64,000 nt of DNA, from NCBI RefSeq assembly GCF_049985285.1, contig NZ_JBNIEU010000002.1, positions 930,001 through 994,000 of the forward strand, in the 5' to 3' direction. Shown piece after piece: positions 45,103 to 54,404 of the stretch. The position numbers were made by a program, and so were the translations under genes. The notes below the pieces were generated by a model. That model was not told the origin of the DNA. It made no database searches and saw nothing but the letters and a program-made list of their open reading frames with translations. How positions within the stretch are numbered: position 1 is the first letter of the stretch; each line of letters starts with the position of its first letter. The DNA comes from Aestuariirhabdus sp049985285 (lineage in GTDB: Bacteria; Pseudomonadota; Gammaproteobacteria; Pseudomonadales; Aestuariirhabdaceae).

Positions 45103-45735
45103 ATGGACAATAATAGAACTCGCACCCCATCGTGGGCATACCGTGTTAAATCCGCTGCGCTGACATTCCTGGGACACGTGCGCTTCTACCGCTACCCGTT
45201 CTTTCTGGTGTTTCGTATTCCCGGTTACAAGTTTCGGGATCTCTACCAGCTACTCGACAGGGTCCAGCCCGGAGACCTGTTGTTACGCAAATACGACTCC
45301 TATCTCAATACCTTTTTTATCCCCGGTTACTATACTCACGCCGGTATCTGTTTCGACCAACGTTCTATTGTTCATGCCATTGCAGGAGGCGTTGAGAAGA
45401 TCGATACGCCCTATTTTTGCCGTTGCGACCACTTGATTCTATTGCGGCACAAGGGGATCTCTGCGATGACGCAAGCGGCCAGAGAGAAGGCGGTAGCGGA
45501 TCTGCAGGAGCGGCTGTTGGGAGCCCTTGGGGCACCGTTTGATTTTGATGTGGCCTCTGGTGACGATCGTTTTTACTGTTCGGAATTGGCGGCTTACGCT
45601 TATCGTGGGCTGAGTGAGTTTAGCCCCCGGGTGCATAAACTCTGGGGGTGGATGCCAACTCCCAGGGGCATCGCACCGCAGGATTTTATCGACCATCCCG
45701 ACTTTGAAATTATCTACCGGAGTTCACATGACTGA
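45103..45735 (+). CDS. YiiX/YebB-type permuted papain-like hydrolase
   Basis: From the ATG at 45103 the protein has 210 residues; a TTG seven codons upstream is less likely. The fold is a permuted NlpC/P60 (papain-like) domain: QPGDLLLRKYDS, then His79 in YYTHAGICF and Cys159 in RFYCSELAAYAY, the expected catalytic pair in permuted order. Members are amidases or peptidases acting on cell-wall or lipid-linked substrates. A short hydrophobic stretch near residue 35 might associate with the membrane. The stop overlaps the start of the DUF924 gene by 8 bp. Confidence 0.8.
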   Translation: MDNNRTRTPSWAYRVKSAALTFLGHVRFYRYPFFLVFRIPGYKFRDLYQLLDRVQPGDLLLRKYDSYLNTFFIPGYYTHAGICFDQRSIVHAIAGGVEKIDTPYFCRCDHLILLRHKGISAMTQAAREKAVADLQERLLGALGAPFDFDVASGDDRFYCSELAAYAYRGLSEFSPRVHKLWGWMPTPRGIAPQDFIDHPDFEIIYRSSHD

Positions 45736-46327
45736 TCACCCGGACGTTCACTCGGTACTTCAATTCTGGTTCGCTGAGCTGGAGGGTCAGCCTGCATCGG
45801 GGCAGGCGCTGTGGTGGGGGAAAAGTGATGCGGTGGATCGCTTTGTAAGCGAACGCTTTGGAGGGCTGTTAACAAACTTATCCGCCAAAAGCCCGGCGTT
45901 ACTTGAGAATAGCCCGCAAGGCAGGCTGGCAACAATACTCTGCTTCGATCAGTTTCCGCGCCATATCTATCGCGGCCGGGAGAGGTCATTTGCCTGGGAT
46001 CGACGCGCCCGTGCCCTGGTCAGGCAGGGGCTGGACGCGGGTGATGACCGAAAGCTTGGCGCGATGCAAAGCGTCTTTTTTTACATGCCGCTGATGCACA
46101 GCGAGGATTTACCGCATCAGGAGCAGGGGGTTGCCCTGTTCGAGGCGTTGGCGCTGCGGACGAGAGGCGAGGAGCGTAAACAGGTAGAGGCAAGTGTGCG
46201 CTCTGCCCATCAGCACCGGGAGATCATTATTCGCTTCGGCCGCTTTCCTCACCGAAACCGGGCACTGGGGCGACAGTCGAGCGATGAGGAGTTGGAGTTT
46301 CTGACCCAGCCGGGCTCCTCTTTTTAG
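45728..46327 (+). CDS. DUF924 family protein
   Basis: The protein has 199 residues from the ATG at 45728, behind GGAG within the previous gene's last codons. It has the DUF924 pattern: VLQFWFAELE, LWWGKSDAVDRFVSERF, ATILCFDQFPRHIYRG, FFYMPLMHSED and HREIIIRFGRFPHRNRALGR. The family is an all-helical TPR-like fold with no known reaction. It is probably co-translated with the papain-like hydrolase. Its stop overlaps that of azlD tail-to-tail by four bases. Confidence 0.9.
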   Translation: MTDHPDVHSVLQFWFAELEGQPASGQALWWGKSDAVDRFVSERFGGLLTNLSAKSPALLENSPQGRLATILCFDQFPRHIYRGRERSFAWDRRARALVRQGLDAGDDRKLGAMQSVFFYMPLMHSEDLPHQEQGVALFEALALRTRGEERKQVEASVRSAHQHREIIIRFGRFPHRNRALGRQSSDEELEFLTQPGSSF

Positions 46328-46641
46328 AGAATCAGGTGCTTCAACAGAAGAAAGCAGCTCATGCCGATCACAATGGTGAACAGCAGGTGGCGGCTAAACC
46401 ATGCAACAACGACCGATATCATTGCGCCCAGCAAATAGGGGTTGTGCAGAGAAAAGTCACTCTCACCGACGGGCATAACGACGGCCGGAACGATAATCGC
46501 GGTCAGCACCGCCGGCGGCACATAGCGAAGGGCATCGGACACTGCCGCCGGGAACTGGAAGCGCCCGGCAAGGGCGAACAGGGTATAACGAACCGGGTAG
46601 GTCGCCGCCACCATGCCGATAATCAGCAACAGATCGCTCAT
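46324..46641 (-). CDS. azlD: Branched-chain amino acid exporter small subunit AzlD
   Basis: The 105-residue membrane protein has about four helices and the AzlD pattern MVAATYPVRYTLFALAG and LRYVPPAVLTAIIVP. With AzlC it exports branched-chain amino acids and analogues. The start is the ATG at 46641, overlapping the azlC stop (ATGA), which rules out the longer frame reaching 46677. Confidence 0.9.
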   Translation of the reverse strand: MSDLLLIIGMVAATYPVRYTLFALAGRFQFPAAVSDALRYVPPAVLTAIIVPAVVMPVGESDFSLHNPYLLGAMISVVVAWFSRHLLFTIVIGMSCFLLLKHLIL

Positions 46642-47381
46642 TGTGTTACCTCCGGCTGTTTGTTGAGGCGTTCGCACAGCACACCCGCCGTTACACCGCA
46701 GATCGCTGCGAGGATTAACCCGAGGTTATGGGGCAGGGGCTGGGCTCCCCAGGCGATAGTGCCTGCGGTGATGACGGCCGCCAGCATTGGCCAGTTGCGA
46801 ACGTAAGGTACGACCAGTCCGATAAAGGTTACCGACATCGCAAAGTCCAACCCCCAGCTGCTCATATCGGGGATTAATGTCCCCAGCGTAATACCGATCA
46901 GGGTGCAGAGCTGCCAGTTACCCCACATGGCAAGGGTTGATCCGAGGAAAAACCAGTGATTATTGCCGCGGGGGGGCTCGTTCAGGTAACGGGAAGCAAC
47001 CACTGCATAGCTCTCGTCGGTGAGTCCAAATGAGAGCAGTGCGCGCCAACGCTGGGGCAGGTGGCTGACGTAGGGGACGAGTGATGCCGCGTAGAGAAGG
47101 TGACGAAGGTTCACTACAAAAGTGGTGAGCACGATGATAGCTGGACTCGAACCCATTGCTACCAAGCCGACAGCGATAAACTGCGAGGAGCCGGCAAATA
47201 CAAACACAGACATGGCCATGGCGGTCCATGGCGAAAGACCATTGGTAACGGCCAGGGTGCCAAAAATAATGCCGAAGGGTATGGCACCAACAATAAGGGG
47301 TATGGTATCCCGTGCGCCCGTTAGCAGCTCTTGACGGTTAGAGCGGGGTACGTGCTCTGAGGGGTTTACGGTTGAGGTCAC
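46638..47381 (-). CDS. azlC: Branched-chain amino acid exporter large subunit AzlC
   Basis: The 247-residue protein has about eight membrane helices and the AzlC motif LIVGAIPFGIIFGTLAV near residue 30, with SQFIAVGL in the next helix. It pairs with AzlD, which it overlaps by four bases. rarD lies 74 bp upstream on the same strand, so the three may be co-transcribed. Confidence 0.92.
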   Translation of the reverse strand: MTSTVNPSEHVPRSNRQELLTGARDTIPLIVGAIPFGIIFGTLAVTNGLSPWTAMAMSVFVFAGSSQFIAVGLVAMGSSPAIIVLTTFVVNLRHLLYAASLVPYVSHLPQRWRALLSFGLTDESYAVVASRYLNEPPRGNNHWFFLGSTLAMWGNWQLCTLIGITLGTLIPDMSSWGLDFAMSVTFIGLVVPYVRNWPMLAAVITAGTIAWGAQPLPHNLGLILAAICGVTAGVLCERLNKQPEVTQ

Positions 47382-47455
47382 GCTCTTTCCCTGTGCTAGT
47401 ACGGAACAATTCCATGGCGCAAAAACGGTGGACTAACACTCCAATATGAGGCCTT

Positions 47456-48358
47456 TTACAGGGTTTGCAAGTTGCGCTTTCGTTGTTGGTGCCAGGCATC
47501 GAGGCTGAATACGACCAGGGCAGACCAGATCAGCGCGAATACGACCAGTTTGTCGCTCCCGAAAGGTTCGTCATACACAAGGATGGCCAGGGTAAAGGCG
47601 ATCGAAGGCCCCAGGTATTGGATAAACCCTATGGTTGTGAGAGATAGTCGGGTGGCCGCCGCATTGAACCACACCAAGGGCACCGTGGTAATTACCCCGG
47701 CAAGCAGCAGTAGCATGGCGGTATCGGGGGACTCCAGATTAAAATTTGAACTCTGTTCTATCGTCAGGTACCCAAGGTATCCGAGACACAGGGGCAACAG
47801 CAACAGTGTTTCTATGGCGAGCCCGGGTACCGCCGCCACCGCTACTTTTTTGCGTACCAGGCCGTAGAATCCGAAGCTGAGCGCTAGAACGAGGGCGACC
47901 GCCGGAATGCTGCCCAGTACGATCACCTGGTAGCCCACCGCGGCAACGGCTAGCAGTACGGCGATGGTCTGACCCCGGTTGAGGCGTTCACTAAAAAACA
48001 CCATGCTCAGCACTACGTTTACCAGTGGGTTGATGAAATAGCCGAGGCTGGCTTCGAGGATGCGCTCGTTGCTGACAGCCCAGATAAAGGTCAGCCAGTT
48101 GGCCCCCACCAGAAGTGCCGATAGCAGCAGCAGCTTGAGTTTTCGTCGGTCGGCAAGGATCTGCCGGGTGAGGGACCATTGGCTGGAGATACTGAGCAAT
48201 GCCAGCAGTAAAACTACGGACCAGAGAATGCGATGAGCCAGCACCTCCAGCGGAGGAACATGGGCCACCGCCTTGAAATAGATCGGTGCTATGCCCCAAA
48301 AGGTAAAGGCCGCGATTGCGTAAAAGATACCCGTTGTGGATTCAGAGCGTTGTTGCAA
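47456..48358 (-). CDS. rarD: EamA family transporter RarD
   Basis: The 300-residue protein has ten membrane helices in two EamA repeats. GIAPIYFKAV, PLEVLAHRILWSV and NERILEASLGYFINPLVNV are close to E. coli RarD. Members export small metabolites or drugs; the natural substrate of RarD is unknown. Confidence 0.92.
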   Translation of the reverse strand: MQQRSESTTGIFYAIAAFTFWGIAPIYFKAVAHVPPLEVLAHRILWSVVLLLALLSISSQWSLTRQILADRRKLKLLLLSALLVGANWLTFIWAVSNERILEASLGYFINPLVNVVLSMVFFSERLNRGQTIAVLLAVAAVGYQVIVLGSIPAVALVLALSFGFYGLVRKKVAVAAVPGLAIETLLLLPLCLGYLGYLTIEQSSNFNLESPDTAMLLLLAGVITTVPLVWFNAAATRLSLTTIGFIQYLGPSIAFTLAILVYDEPFGSDKLVVFALIWSALVVFSLDAWHQQRKRNLQTL

Positions 48359-48472
48359 GATCTATTTTCCAGAGGTAATGGGGCGCCAGCGAGACGGCCT
48401 GCTGTTGTGCAGCAAAACCGCCGACGCTGACAGGAGTGTGGCTATTATGGCGCGATTTTGCTGAGTTACCAC

Positions 48473-48500
48473 TGTTGTCTGTTGTCTGTTGTCTGTTGTC
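48473..48500 (+). repeat. Tandem heptamer (TGTTGTC)x4
   Basis: Four exact consecutive copies of the 7-bp unit TGTTGTC lie in the 247-bp gap between divergent rarD and the MarC gene, about 105 bp upstream of the latter. Nothing else in this gap is recognisable as a gene. Confidence 0.9.
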
Positions 48501-48605
48501 GAATGAATCAGCGCAGTGGGTGCATCAGAGTCTATAGTGAACCAAGCGATGCGGATACCCGTAGCCCGCGCATTTTCACTGTTTTAGTTACTGGAGTCTA
48601 TTTCG

Positions 48606-49259
48606 ATGCTGCATGAGATGGTCGAGTTCTTTTTGCTCTGTGTGACGTCGCTCTTTATGGTGATCAACCCCCTGAGCGTAACCCCCATATTCACCTCGAT
48701 GACCTCCCAGTTTGACCGGACGACATCGCGGCGAGTGGCCCGTAAAGCAACCGTAACGGCGGCTATTATCCTCGTTCTTTTTGCCGTTACCGGCCAGTTT
48801 GTGTTCAAGGTTTTTTCTATCAGCGTCGACAGTTTACGTATTGTCGGAGGCGTGATCTTTTTTATTATGGGGTATGAGATGGTGCAGGCAAGGCTGAGTA
48901 AAATTCGCTTTGATAAGGATAACCTCCACGAAATGGAATCCTATACCCAGGATATCTCCATCACCCCGATTGCCATCCCGCTGATTGCCGGTCCTGGAGC
49001 CATTGCCTCGGTGATTATCCTGATGAGTAGCAACAGCAGTATTGAGTACCAGTTGGTACTGTTTTTATCCGTGGCGCTCGTGTCTCTGGTAACCTATATC
49101 TGTTTGGTGTTCGCGACACCGATCATGGACCGCCTCGGAGAGAGTGGTAATAAGGTGTTGCTGCGCATCATGGGGCTTATTGTGATGGTGATTGGGGTTG
49201 AGTTTTTCGTCGGCGGCCTGACTCCCATAGTGCGACGGATTCTAGTGATTGAGGGTTAG
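48606..49259 (+). CDS. MarC family integral membrane protein
   Basis: The 217-residue protein has six membrane helices and MarC-family sequence: FFLLCVTSLFMVINPLSVTPIF, MGYEMVQARLS and SITPIAIPLIAGPGAIASVI. The family is conserved but its transport activity is unproven; it is not responsible for the multiple antibiotic resistance once suggested. GGAG lies 9 bp before the ATG. Its stop overlaps that of the DUF3179 gene tail-to-tail. Confidence 0.9.
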   Translation: MLHEMVEFFLLCVTSLFMVINPLSVTPIFTSMTSQFDRTTSRRVARKATVTAAIILVLFAVTGQFVFKVFSISVDSLRIVGGVIFFIMGYEMVQARLSKIRFDKDNLHEMESYTQDISITPIAIPLIAGPGAIASVIILMSSNSSIEYQLVLFLSVALVSLVTYICLVFATPIMDRLGESGNKVLLRIMGLIVMVIGVEFFVGGLTPIVRRILVIEG

Positions 49260-50269
49260 TCCGTTCCCGTAGGGGCCTGATAGACCTCGGTGTTGGGGTG
49301 AAATGCGATCCAGGCGAACCAAAACGCCTGCACGCTGGGGATCTCCCGGTTATTAACATCGAGTATACGAGCGCTGCGTGCATCCAGATTGAACTCAATG
49401 GTTAGCGGAGTTGCCCCGAACGTATCCTGCAGCAAACTATTGCCACTGAGTTGTTGATAACGGGCGAGCTCCGAAAAAGGCCAGGCCCGTGTCATTCCGT
49501 TATGGTCCAGGGTAAGTACTATCTCCTTGGTGTGATATCGAGGGTCGCTATTGGCGACCGGGAAGTAGACCCCGGGTGAGCGGTCGTAGTCACCGTAGGG
49601 AGAGCGTTTGTAGTCCCGGCGATGGCCGGTATCCTGTGACAGCACCCGGGTGTTCGGGTGCTGTTCACGCCATGCCTTCCAGCTGGTATGGCGCGCAGGG
49701 ATCAGGGTTAGACGCTGATTGGTCATTGGGCCGCTGATGGCTCGAGATAGCACCTGTGACCAGAGGGATTCGGTTTGCCTGTCATACAGCAGCACGTCGC
49801 TGTTGTAGAGCAGCCCTGAAACACCAAACTCCAGTTGTTGACCCGTAACAAGGGCTTCGTAGACGATGCCCGTACCGCACAGGGGACAGTAGGTGACGGC
49901 GATGCGCTCACCGCCGATGGCATCGTTAACGATCTCGTGATAGTTGAGGATTGCGATGGGGTAGGCTTTCTGCTCCCCGTTTCGGTCGACCCCTATGACG
50001 CGGTCATCGTCGTTCAGGTAAACGGCATCCTTTACCGGGGTAAAAGCAGGGTCGGTAAGAGCGGGGATGCCATCGCGGGGAGGTCCCCCATACATGATTT
50101 CATTGACCGGGATGGTGCTTGCGCTGAGATCAAAGCCATTGTTCTGGTTAGGCAACCCCGCTGCCATAAGTGGCTGTAAGGGCAGTAGTGGGCAAAGTAT
50201 CAGGGCCCAAAGGAGTGTGCCGGAGCGGCTGTGAGTGCGGCGAGACGGCCAGTTTTTGATCAATCGCAT
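49256..50269 (-). CDS. DUF3179 domain exported protein
   Basis: The 337-residue protein has a signal peptide (about 18-37) and the DUF3179 core: GQQLEFGVSGLLYNSDVLLYDRQTESLWSQ and the double-cysteine motif YCPLCGTG. Family members are exported, often found near metal- or copper-related genes, and are of unknown function. Residues 125-160 form the conserved domain start. Confidence 0.9.
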   Translation of the reverse strand: MRLIKNWPSRRTHSRSGTLLWALILCPLLPLQPLMAAGLPNQNNGFDLSASTIPVNEIMYGGPPRDGIPALTDPAFTPVKDAVYLNDDDRVIGVDRNGEQKAYPIAILNYHEIVNDAIGGERIAVTYCPLCGTGIVYEALVTGQQLEFGVSGLLYNSDVLLYDRQTESLWSQVLSRAISGPMTNQRLTLIPARHTSWKAWREQHPNTRVLSQDTGHRRDYKRSPYGDYDRSPGVYFPVANSDPRYHTKEIVLTLDHNGMTRAWPFSELARYQQLSGNSLLQDTFGATPLTIEFNLDARSARILDVNNREIPSVQAFWFAWIAFHPNTEVYQAPTGTD

Positions 50270-50339
50270 AAGAGCCTCCTTTGGTTAGGAGACCCCTGTA
50301 TCCGATTCAATGTTTCAGGCCGATGCGTTAAACGGGGGG

Positions 50340-50693
50340 TTAATCGGCACCGGGCCCGGTAATGGGCTGCTGGCGGGTACGCAAACCGCTAATGTGGGGC
50401 AGTGATACGGTGCTGGCATGCTGGTTGGCAAATGTCAGCGCCTGGCCGTGGGTTGCGAACTGCCACTGGCGGTAGCGGCTGGCGCGGTTGGCATCCCGGT
50501 ACTCAATATAAAGGAAAACCACCGGTCCCCTGTCGCGGTACTGGCCCTTGGACAGCCAAAGGTAGATCGGACAGTGGTAATGTTGGTGTTCGATGATTTG
50601 GCCGGGTTCGAACAGGGATCGCCTTTTAGCCGGTGCTGGCGGTAGGGGGGGCAGGTCTGCGCTGATCGGTGTTACTTGCACGGGGTTCTCCAA
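50340..50693 (-). CDS. Conserved hypothetical protein
   Basis: Not recognised. The 117-residue protein has a Pro-rich N terminus and a small beta-rich core (FEPGQIIEHQHYHCPIYLWL, PVVFLYIEYRDANRASRYR). It has no signal peptide or membrane segment. It lies 70 bp downstream of the DUF3179 gene's start, on the same strand, so it would be upstream in transcription and could be co-transcribed. Confidence 0.55.
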   Translation of the reverse strand: MENPVQVTPISADLPPLPPAPAKRRSLFEPGQIIEHQHYHCPIYLWLSKGQYRDRGPVVFLYIEYRDANRASRYRQWQFATHGQALTFANQHASTVSLPHISGLRTRQQPITGPGAD

Positions 50694-51042
50694 TAAATAG
50701 AGAACTGACGTTTGAGGGTATACCTAGATGGTTGCCGCGAGGGCCACATCTCCGTTACCGGAATCCACCTTGCCTAGGGGCAGGTTGGAGAGGACGTCAG
50801 CCCTTCTCTTGATGTTTCAATTGCACGGCATTGTACGGCGCAACCCTGTCTCCGACAAGTACCGGGTTCACAACGTTGACCGATTCGGTCACTGGCTTTG
50901 AGCATTGTGGCCATAGGCAACGCTCAACCCGATCCAATAAGGTGTTGCATATAACGAATAGCTGTCCGGGTCCGTTTTAAAATTACTCACTATTAACACA
51001 ATGCGTAGCGCCATCAGGCCCTATACGCAGATGAGGATAAGT
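50694..51042. other. Intergenic region upstream of the beta-oxidation operon
   Basis: The 349 bp contain divergent promoter space for the small hypothetical protein and the thiolase operon. An AT-rich stretch near 50970-51000, with TAAAAT (50978-50983), could be the -10 for the thiolase, but its -35 is poor. No fatty-acid regulator palindrome was recognised and no gene-like reading frame was found. Confidence 0.35.
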
Positions 51043-52251
51043 ATGAGCACCGAAGCCTATATCTTTGACGCCATCCGTACCCCACGGGGTAAGGGAAAGA
51101 GAGATGGATCACTGCACACCGTCAAGCCGGTTGATCTGGTAGCGGGTCTGTTACGCGAGCTGCAACAACGCCATGACCTGGACACAACCCAGATTGACGA
51201 CATTGTTTTGGGATGCGTGACGCCGGTGGGGGATCAGGGTGCAGATATCGCCAAGACGGCTGCCAGCGTTGCTGACTGGGACGTCTCCGTTGCGGGGGTC
51301 CAGCTCAATCGTTTCTGCGCCTCCGGGCTCGAAGCGGTAAACATGGCGGCAATGAAAGTGGCCTCCGGCTGGGAGGATCTGGTGGTGTGCGGGGGCGTCG
51401 AGTCGATGTCGAGGGTGCCTATGGGCTCCGATGGTGGTGCCTGGGTCGCTGACCCTGCTACCAACCTGCACACAAATTTTATTCCCCAGGGGATTGGGGC
51501 CGACCTGATCGCGACCATCGAGGGGTTTAGTCGAGAGGATGTTGACCACTTTGCACTGGACTCCCAGCGCAAGGCCGCCGCCGCTCGTGATGGTGGACGT
51601 TTTGAGCGATCGCTGGTACCGGTGCGCGACCAAAACGGCATTGTGCTGCTTGCCCAGGATGAATTTATTAAACCCCAGAGCACGATGGAGGGGCTGGGCA
51701 AGCTCAAGGCCTCTTTTGAGATGATGGGCGCTATGGGTTTTGACGATACGGCGCTGCGTGTCTACTCCCACATTGAACGCATTAACCACGTTCATACCCC
51801 CGGCAACTCGTCGGGCATTGTCGATGGCGCGACGACCCTTCTTATTGGTAGCGGCCGCAAGGGTAAAGAGCTGGGCTTGACCCCCCGGGCGCGTATCGTC
51901 GCTACCGCAGTGACCAGCACCGACCCTACGATTATGTTGACCGGCCCCGGCCCTGCCGCCCGCAAGGCGCTCGCAAAAGCGGGCATGAGCGTAGAGGAGA
52001 TCGACCTGTTTGAAGTCAACGAGGCGTTTGCGTCGGTGGTGCTCAAATTTATTAAGGATATGGGGGTGGATCCGGCCAAGGTTAATGTTAATGGCGGTTC
52101 TATCGCCATGGGTCACCCCCTGGGCGCCACGGGAGCCATGATCATGGGCACCGTAGTGGACGAACTTGAAGCCCGAGGCCTGCGTTATGGCCTCTGTACC
52201 CTCTGTGTGGGTGGTGGTATGGGTATCGCGACAATCGTGGAACGGGTATAG
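51043..52251 (+). CDS. Acetyl-CoA C-acyltransferase (thiolase)
   Basis: The 402-residue protein starts at the ATG at 51043, behind AGGATAAGT; a start 14 codons upstream is not supported. Thiolase motifs are NRFCASGLEAV (active-site Cys92), NVNGGSIAMGHPLGATGA (catalytic His) and LCVGGGMG (second Cys). It performs the last step of fatty acid beta-oxidation, splitting 3-ketoacyl-CoA, or the reverse condensation. It is followed 11 bp later by the multifunctional partner. Resemblance is to the small second thiolase/FadJ pair of pseudomonads rather than FadBA. Confidence 0.94.
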   Translation: MSTEAYIFDAIRTPRGKGKRDGSLHTVKPVDLVAGLLRELQQRHDLDTTQIDDIVLGCVTPVGDQGADIAKTAASVADWDVSVAGVQLNRFCASGLEAVNMAAMKVASGWEDLVVCGGVESMSRVPMGSDGGAWVADPATNLHTNFIPQGIGADLIATIEGFSREDVDHFALDSQRKAAAARDGGRFERSLVPVRDQNGIVLLAQDEFIKPQSTMEGLGKLKASFEMMGAMGFDDTALRVYSHIERINHVHTPGNSSGIVDGATTLLIGSGRKGKELGLTPRARIVATAVTSTDPTIMLTGPGPAARKALAKAGMSVEEIDLFEVNEAFASVVLKFIKDMGVDPAKVNVNGGSIAMGHPLGATGAMIMGTVVDELEARGLRYGLCTLCVGGGMGIATIVERV

Positions 52252-52262
52252 GGGACAGAGTC

Positions 52263-54401
52263 ATGAGTGCAATTCGATTTGAAAAAGACGCCGATAACAT
52301 CGTAACCCTGATTCTCGATAATCCAGGGCAGTCGGCCAACACGATGAATGCTGATTTTCGCGAAGCGCTGACCGAGGTGGTTGCCCGCATCGAGCAGGAG
52401 CAGGAGAGCATCAGTGGGATACTGCTGACATCAGCCAAGAGTACCTTCTTTGCCGGTGGTGACCTTAAGGAGTTGATCGCAGTGCAGGACGCGCAGGCGT
52501 TCTACGACATGGTTAATCGCCTCAAGGAGGGTATGCGCCGTATTGAAACTCTGGGTAAACCCGTCGTTGCCGCCATTAATGGTGCGGCGCTGGGGGGGGG
52601 CTGGGAGTTGGCCCTGGCTTGTCATTACCGTATCTGCCTGGATAGCCCCAACGTTAAGCTGGGGCTGCCCGAGGTGACCCTGGGGTTGTTGCCCGGGGGC
52701 GGCGGTGTCGTACGCATGGTTCGCCTGTTGGGGCTGGAAAAAGCCTTGCCCTATCTGCTTGAGGGCAAGCAGGTAAGACCCGAAGCGGCCCTCAAAGCCG
52801 GCCTGCTGCATGAGCTGGTAACGACACCGGAGGAGCTGGTAACGAGGGGTAAAGCCTGGATTAAGGCTCACCCCCAGTCGAGCCAGCCATGGGATGAGAA
52901 GAGCTATCGTCTACCGGGCGGGACCCCGTCCAGCCCTAAGGTTTTCCAGATGCTGTCCATTGCACCGGCGATGTTACGGCAGAAGAGCAAGGGGTGTTTC
53001 CCGGCACCGGAAAAGATTCTCGCCGCTGCCGTCGAGGGGGCTCAGGTGGACTTTGATAATGCGTGCCTGATTGAGAGTCGCTACTTCACCGAACTGGTCA
53101 CCTCTCCGGTGGCCAAGAATATGATCAATACCTTTTGGTTCCAGCTTAATCACATTAAGGCAGGAGGGTCTCGGCCCGAGGGTTTTGAGCCTGTCCAAAC
53201 CCGTAAGGTCGGGGTAATCGGTGCCGGTATGATGGGAGCAGGGATCGCCTATCAGGCAGCCATTAGCGGTATTGATGTGGTGCTCAAGGACCTCTCCCTG
53301 GAGAGCGCCGCCAAGGGTAAGGCATACAGTGAAACTCTATTGGCGAAACGGGTATCTCGTGGAACCATGACGGAGGAAAAAATGCAGGCGGTGCTGGCGC
53401 GCATTCAGGCGACGGATACCAGTGCCGATTTCGCCGCCTGTGACCTGATTATCGAGGCGGTGTTTGAGGATCGGGGCTTGAAGGCGGAGGTCACAGCCGA
53501 AGCCGAGTCCATTTGTGGTGCTGATACCCTGATCGCTTCCAACACGTCGACATTGCCCATCACCGGTTTGGCCGAAGCGGTTAGCGATCCATCCCGTTTT
53601 ATCGGTCTGCACTTTTTTTCTCCGGTGGATAAAATGCCGTTGGTGGAGATTATCTGTGGCGAGCAGACATCTGATACGGCCCTGGCCCGGGCTTTCGATT
53701 TCGTTATGCAGATCCGCAAGACGCCTATTGTTGTAAGCGATAGTCGAGGGTTTTTCACGTCACGCGTATTTGGCACCTTCACCAACGAAGGTATCGCCAT
53801 GCTCGGTGAAGGCGTGGAGCCGGTTTTGATCGAAAAGGAAGCGGTAAAAGCCGGTATGCCGGTGGGCCCGTTGGCGATATCGGATGAGGTCAGCATGAGC
53901 CTGATGAAACATATCCGCAACCAAACCGAAGCGGACCTAAGCGCCGAGGGTAAGGCGATTCCAGAGCATCCTGCCTATGGGGTGATTAACACCATGGTCG
54001 ATACCCTGAAGCGCTCCGGGCGTGCCGCTGGCGGTGGTTTTTATGAGTATCCGGCGCAGGGTAAGAAGCAGCTGTGGAGCGGGTTGCGTGAACAGTTCGT
54101 ACGTACAGAACTGCAGATATCGAAAGAGGATGTACGGGATCGTCTGCTGTTTATTCAGGCGATCGAAACCGTCCGCTGTCTGCAGGAGAAAGTATTGCGA
54201 TCTGTCGCTGATGCCAATATCGGTAGTATCTTCGGTATCGGCTTTGCCGCCTGGAGCGGCGGAGCCCTGCAGTTTATCAATCAGTATGGATTGGAATCCT
54301 TTATTGACCGTGCCCACTATCTGGCAGAGCAGTATGGTGATCGTTTTGATCCTCCGGCACTGTTATTGGAGATGGCCGCTAGCGGACAGCGCTTCGAGTA
54401 G
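52263..54401 (+). CDS. Bifunctional enoyl-CoA hydratase / 3-hydroxyacyl-CoA dehydrogenase (FadJ/FadB-type)
   Basis: The 712-residue protein has an N-terminal enoyl-CoA hydratase domain (about 1-190, with FFAGGDLKEL and INGAALGGGWELALACHYR), a linker, and a 3-hydroxyacyl-CoA dehydrogenase domain. VGVIGAGMMGAGIAYQAA (about 317-335) is the NAD site, and GLHFFSPVDKMPLVEII surrounds the catalytic His. It forms the multienzyme complex with the preceding thiolase for cytoplasmic beta-oxidation. It could be named FadJ, but FadB-type assignment cannot be excluded by eye. Confidence 0.94.
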   Translation: MSAIRFEKDADNIVTLILDNPGQSANTMNADFREALTEVVARIEQEQESISGILLTSAKSTFFAGGDLKELIAVQDAQAFYDMVNRLKEGMRRIETLGKPVVAAINGAALGGGWELALACHYRICLDSPNVKLGLPEVTLGLLPGGGGVVRMVRLLGLEKALPYLLEGKQVRPEAALKAGLLHELVTTPEELVTRGKAWIKAHPQSSQPWDEKSYRLPGGTPSSPKVFQMLSIAPAMLRQKSKGCFPAPEKILAAAVEGAQVDFDNACLIESRYFTELVTSPVAKNMINTFWFQLNHIKAGGSRPEGFEPVQTRKVGVIGAGMMGAGIAYQAAISGIDVVLKDLSLESAAKGKAYSETLLAKRVSRGTMTEEKMQAVLARIQATDTSADFAACDLIIEAVFEDRGLKAEVTAEAESICGADTLIASNTSTLPITGLAEAVSDPSRFIGLHFFSPVDKMPLVEIICGEQTSDTALARAFDFVMQIRKTPIVVSDSRGFFTSRVFGTFTNEGIAMLGEGVEPVLIEKEAVKAGMPVGPLAISDEVSMSLMKHIRNQTEADLSAEGKAIPEHPAYGVINTMVDTLKRSGRAAGGGFYEYPAQGKKQLWSGLREQFVRTELQISKEDVRDRLLFIQAIETVRCLQEKVLRSVADANIGSIFGIGFAAWSGGALQFINQYGLESFIDRAHYLAEQYGDRFDPPALLLEMAASGQRFE

Positions 54402-54404
54402 TGT

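Noticed and set aside
48473..48500. CRISPR-like repeat
   Set aside because: The heptamers are adjacent without spacers and no cas genes are present.
51151..52116. 321-codon frame opposite the thiolase gene
   Set aside because: The thiolase active-site motifs are complete on the plus strand; the reverse frame has none.
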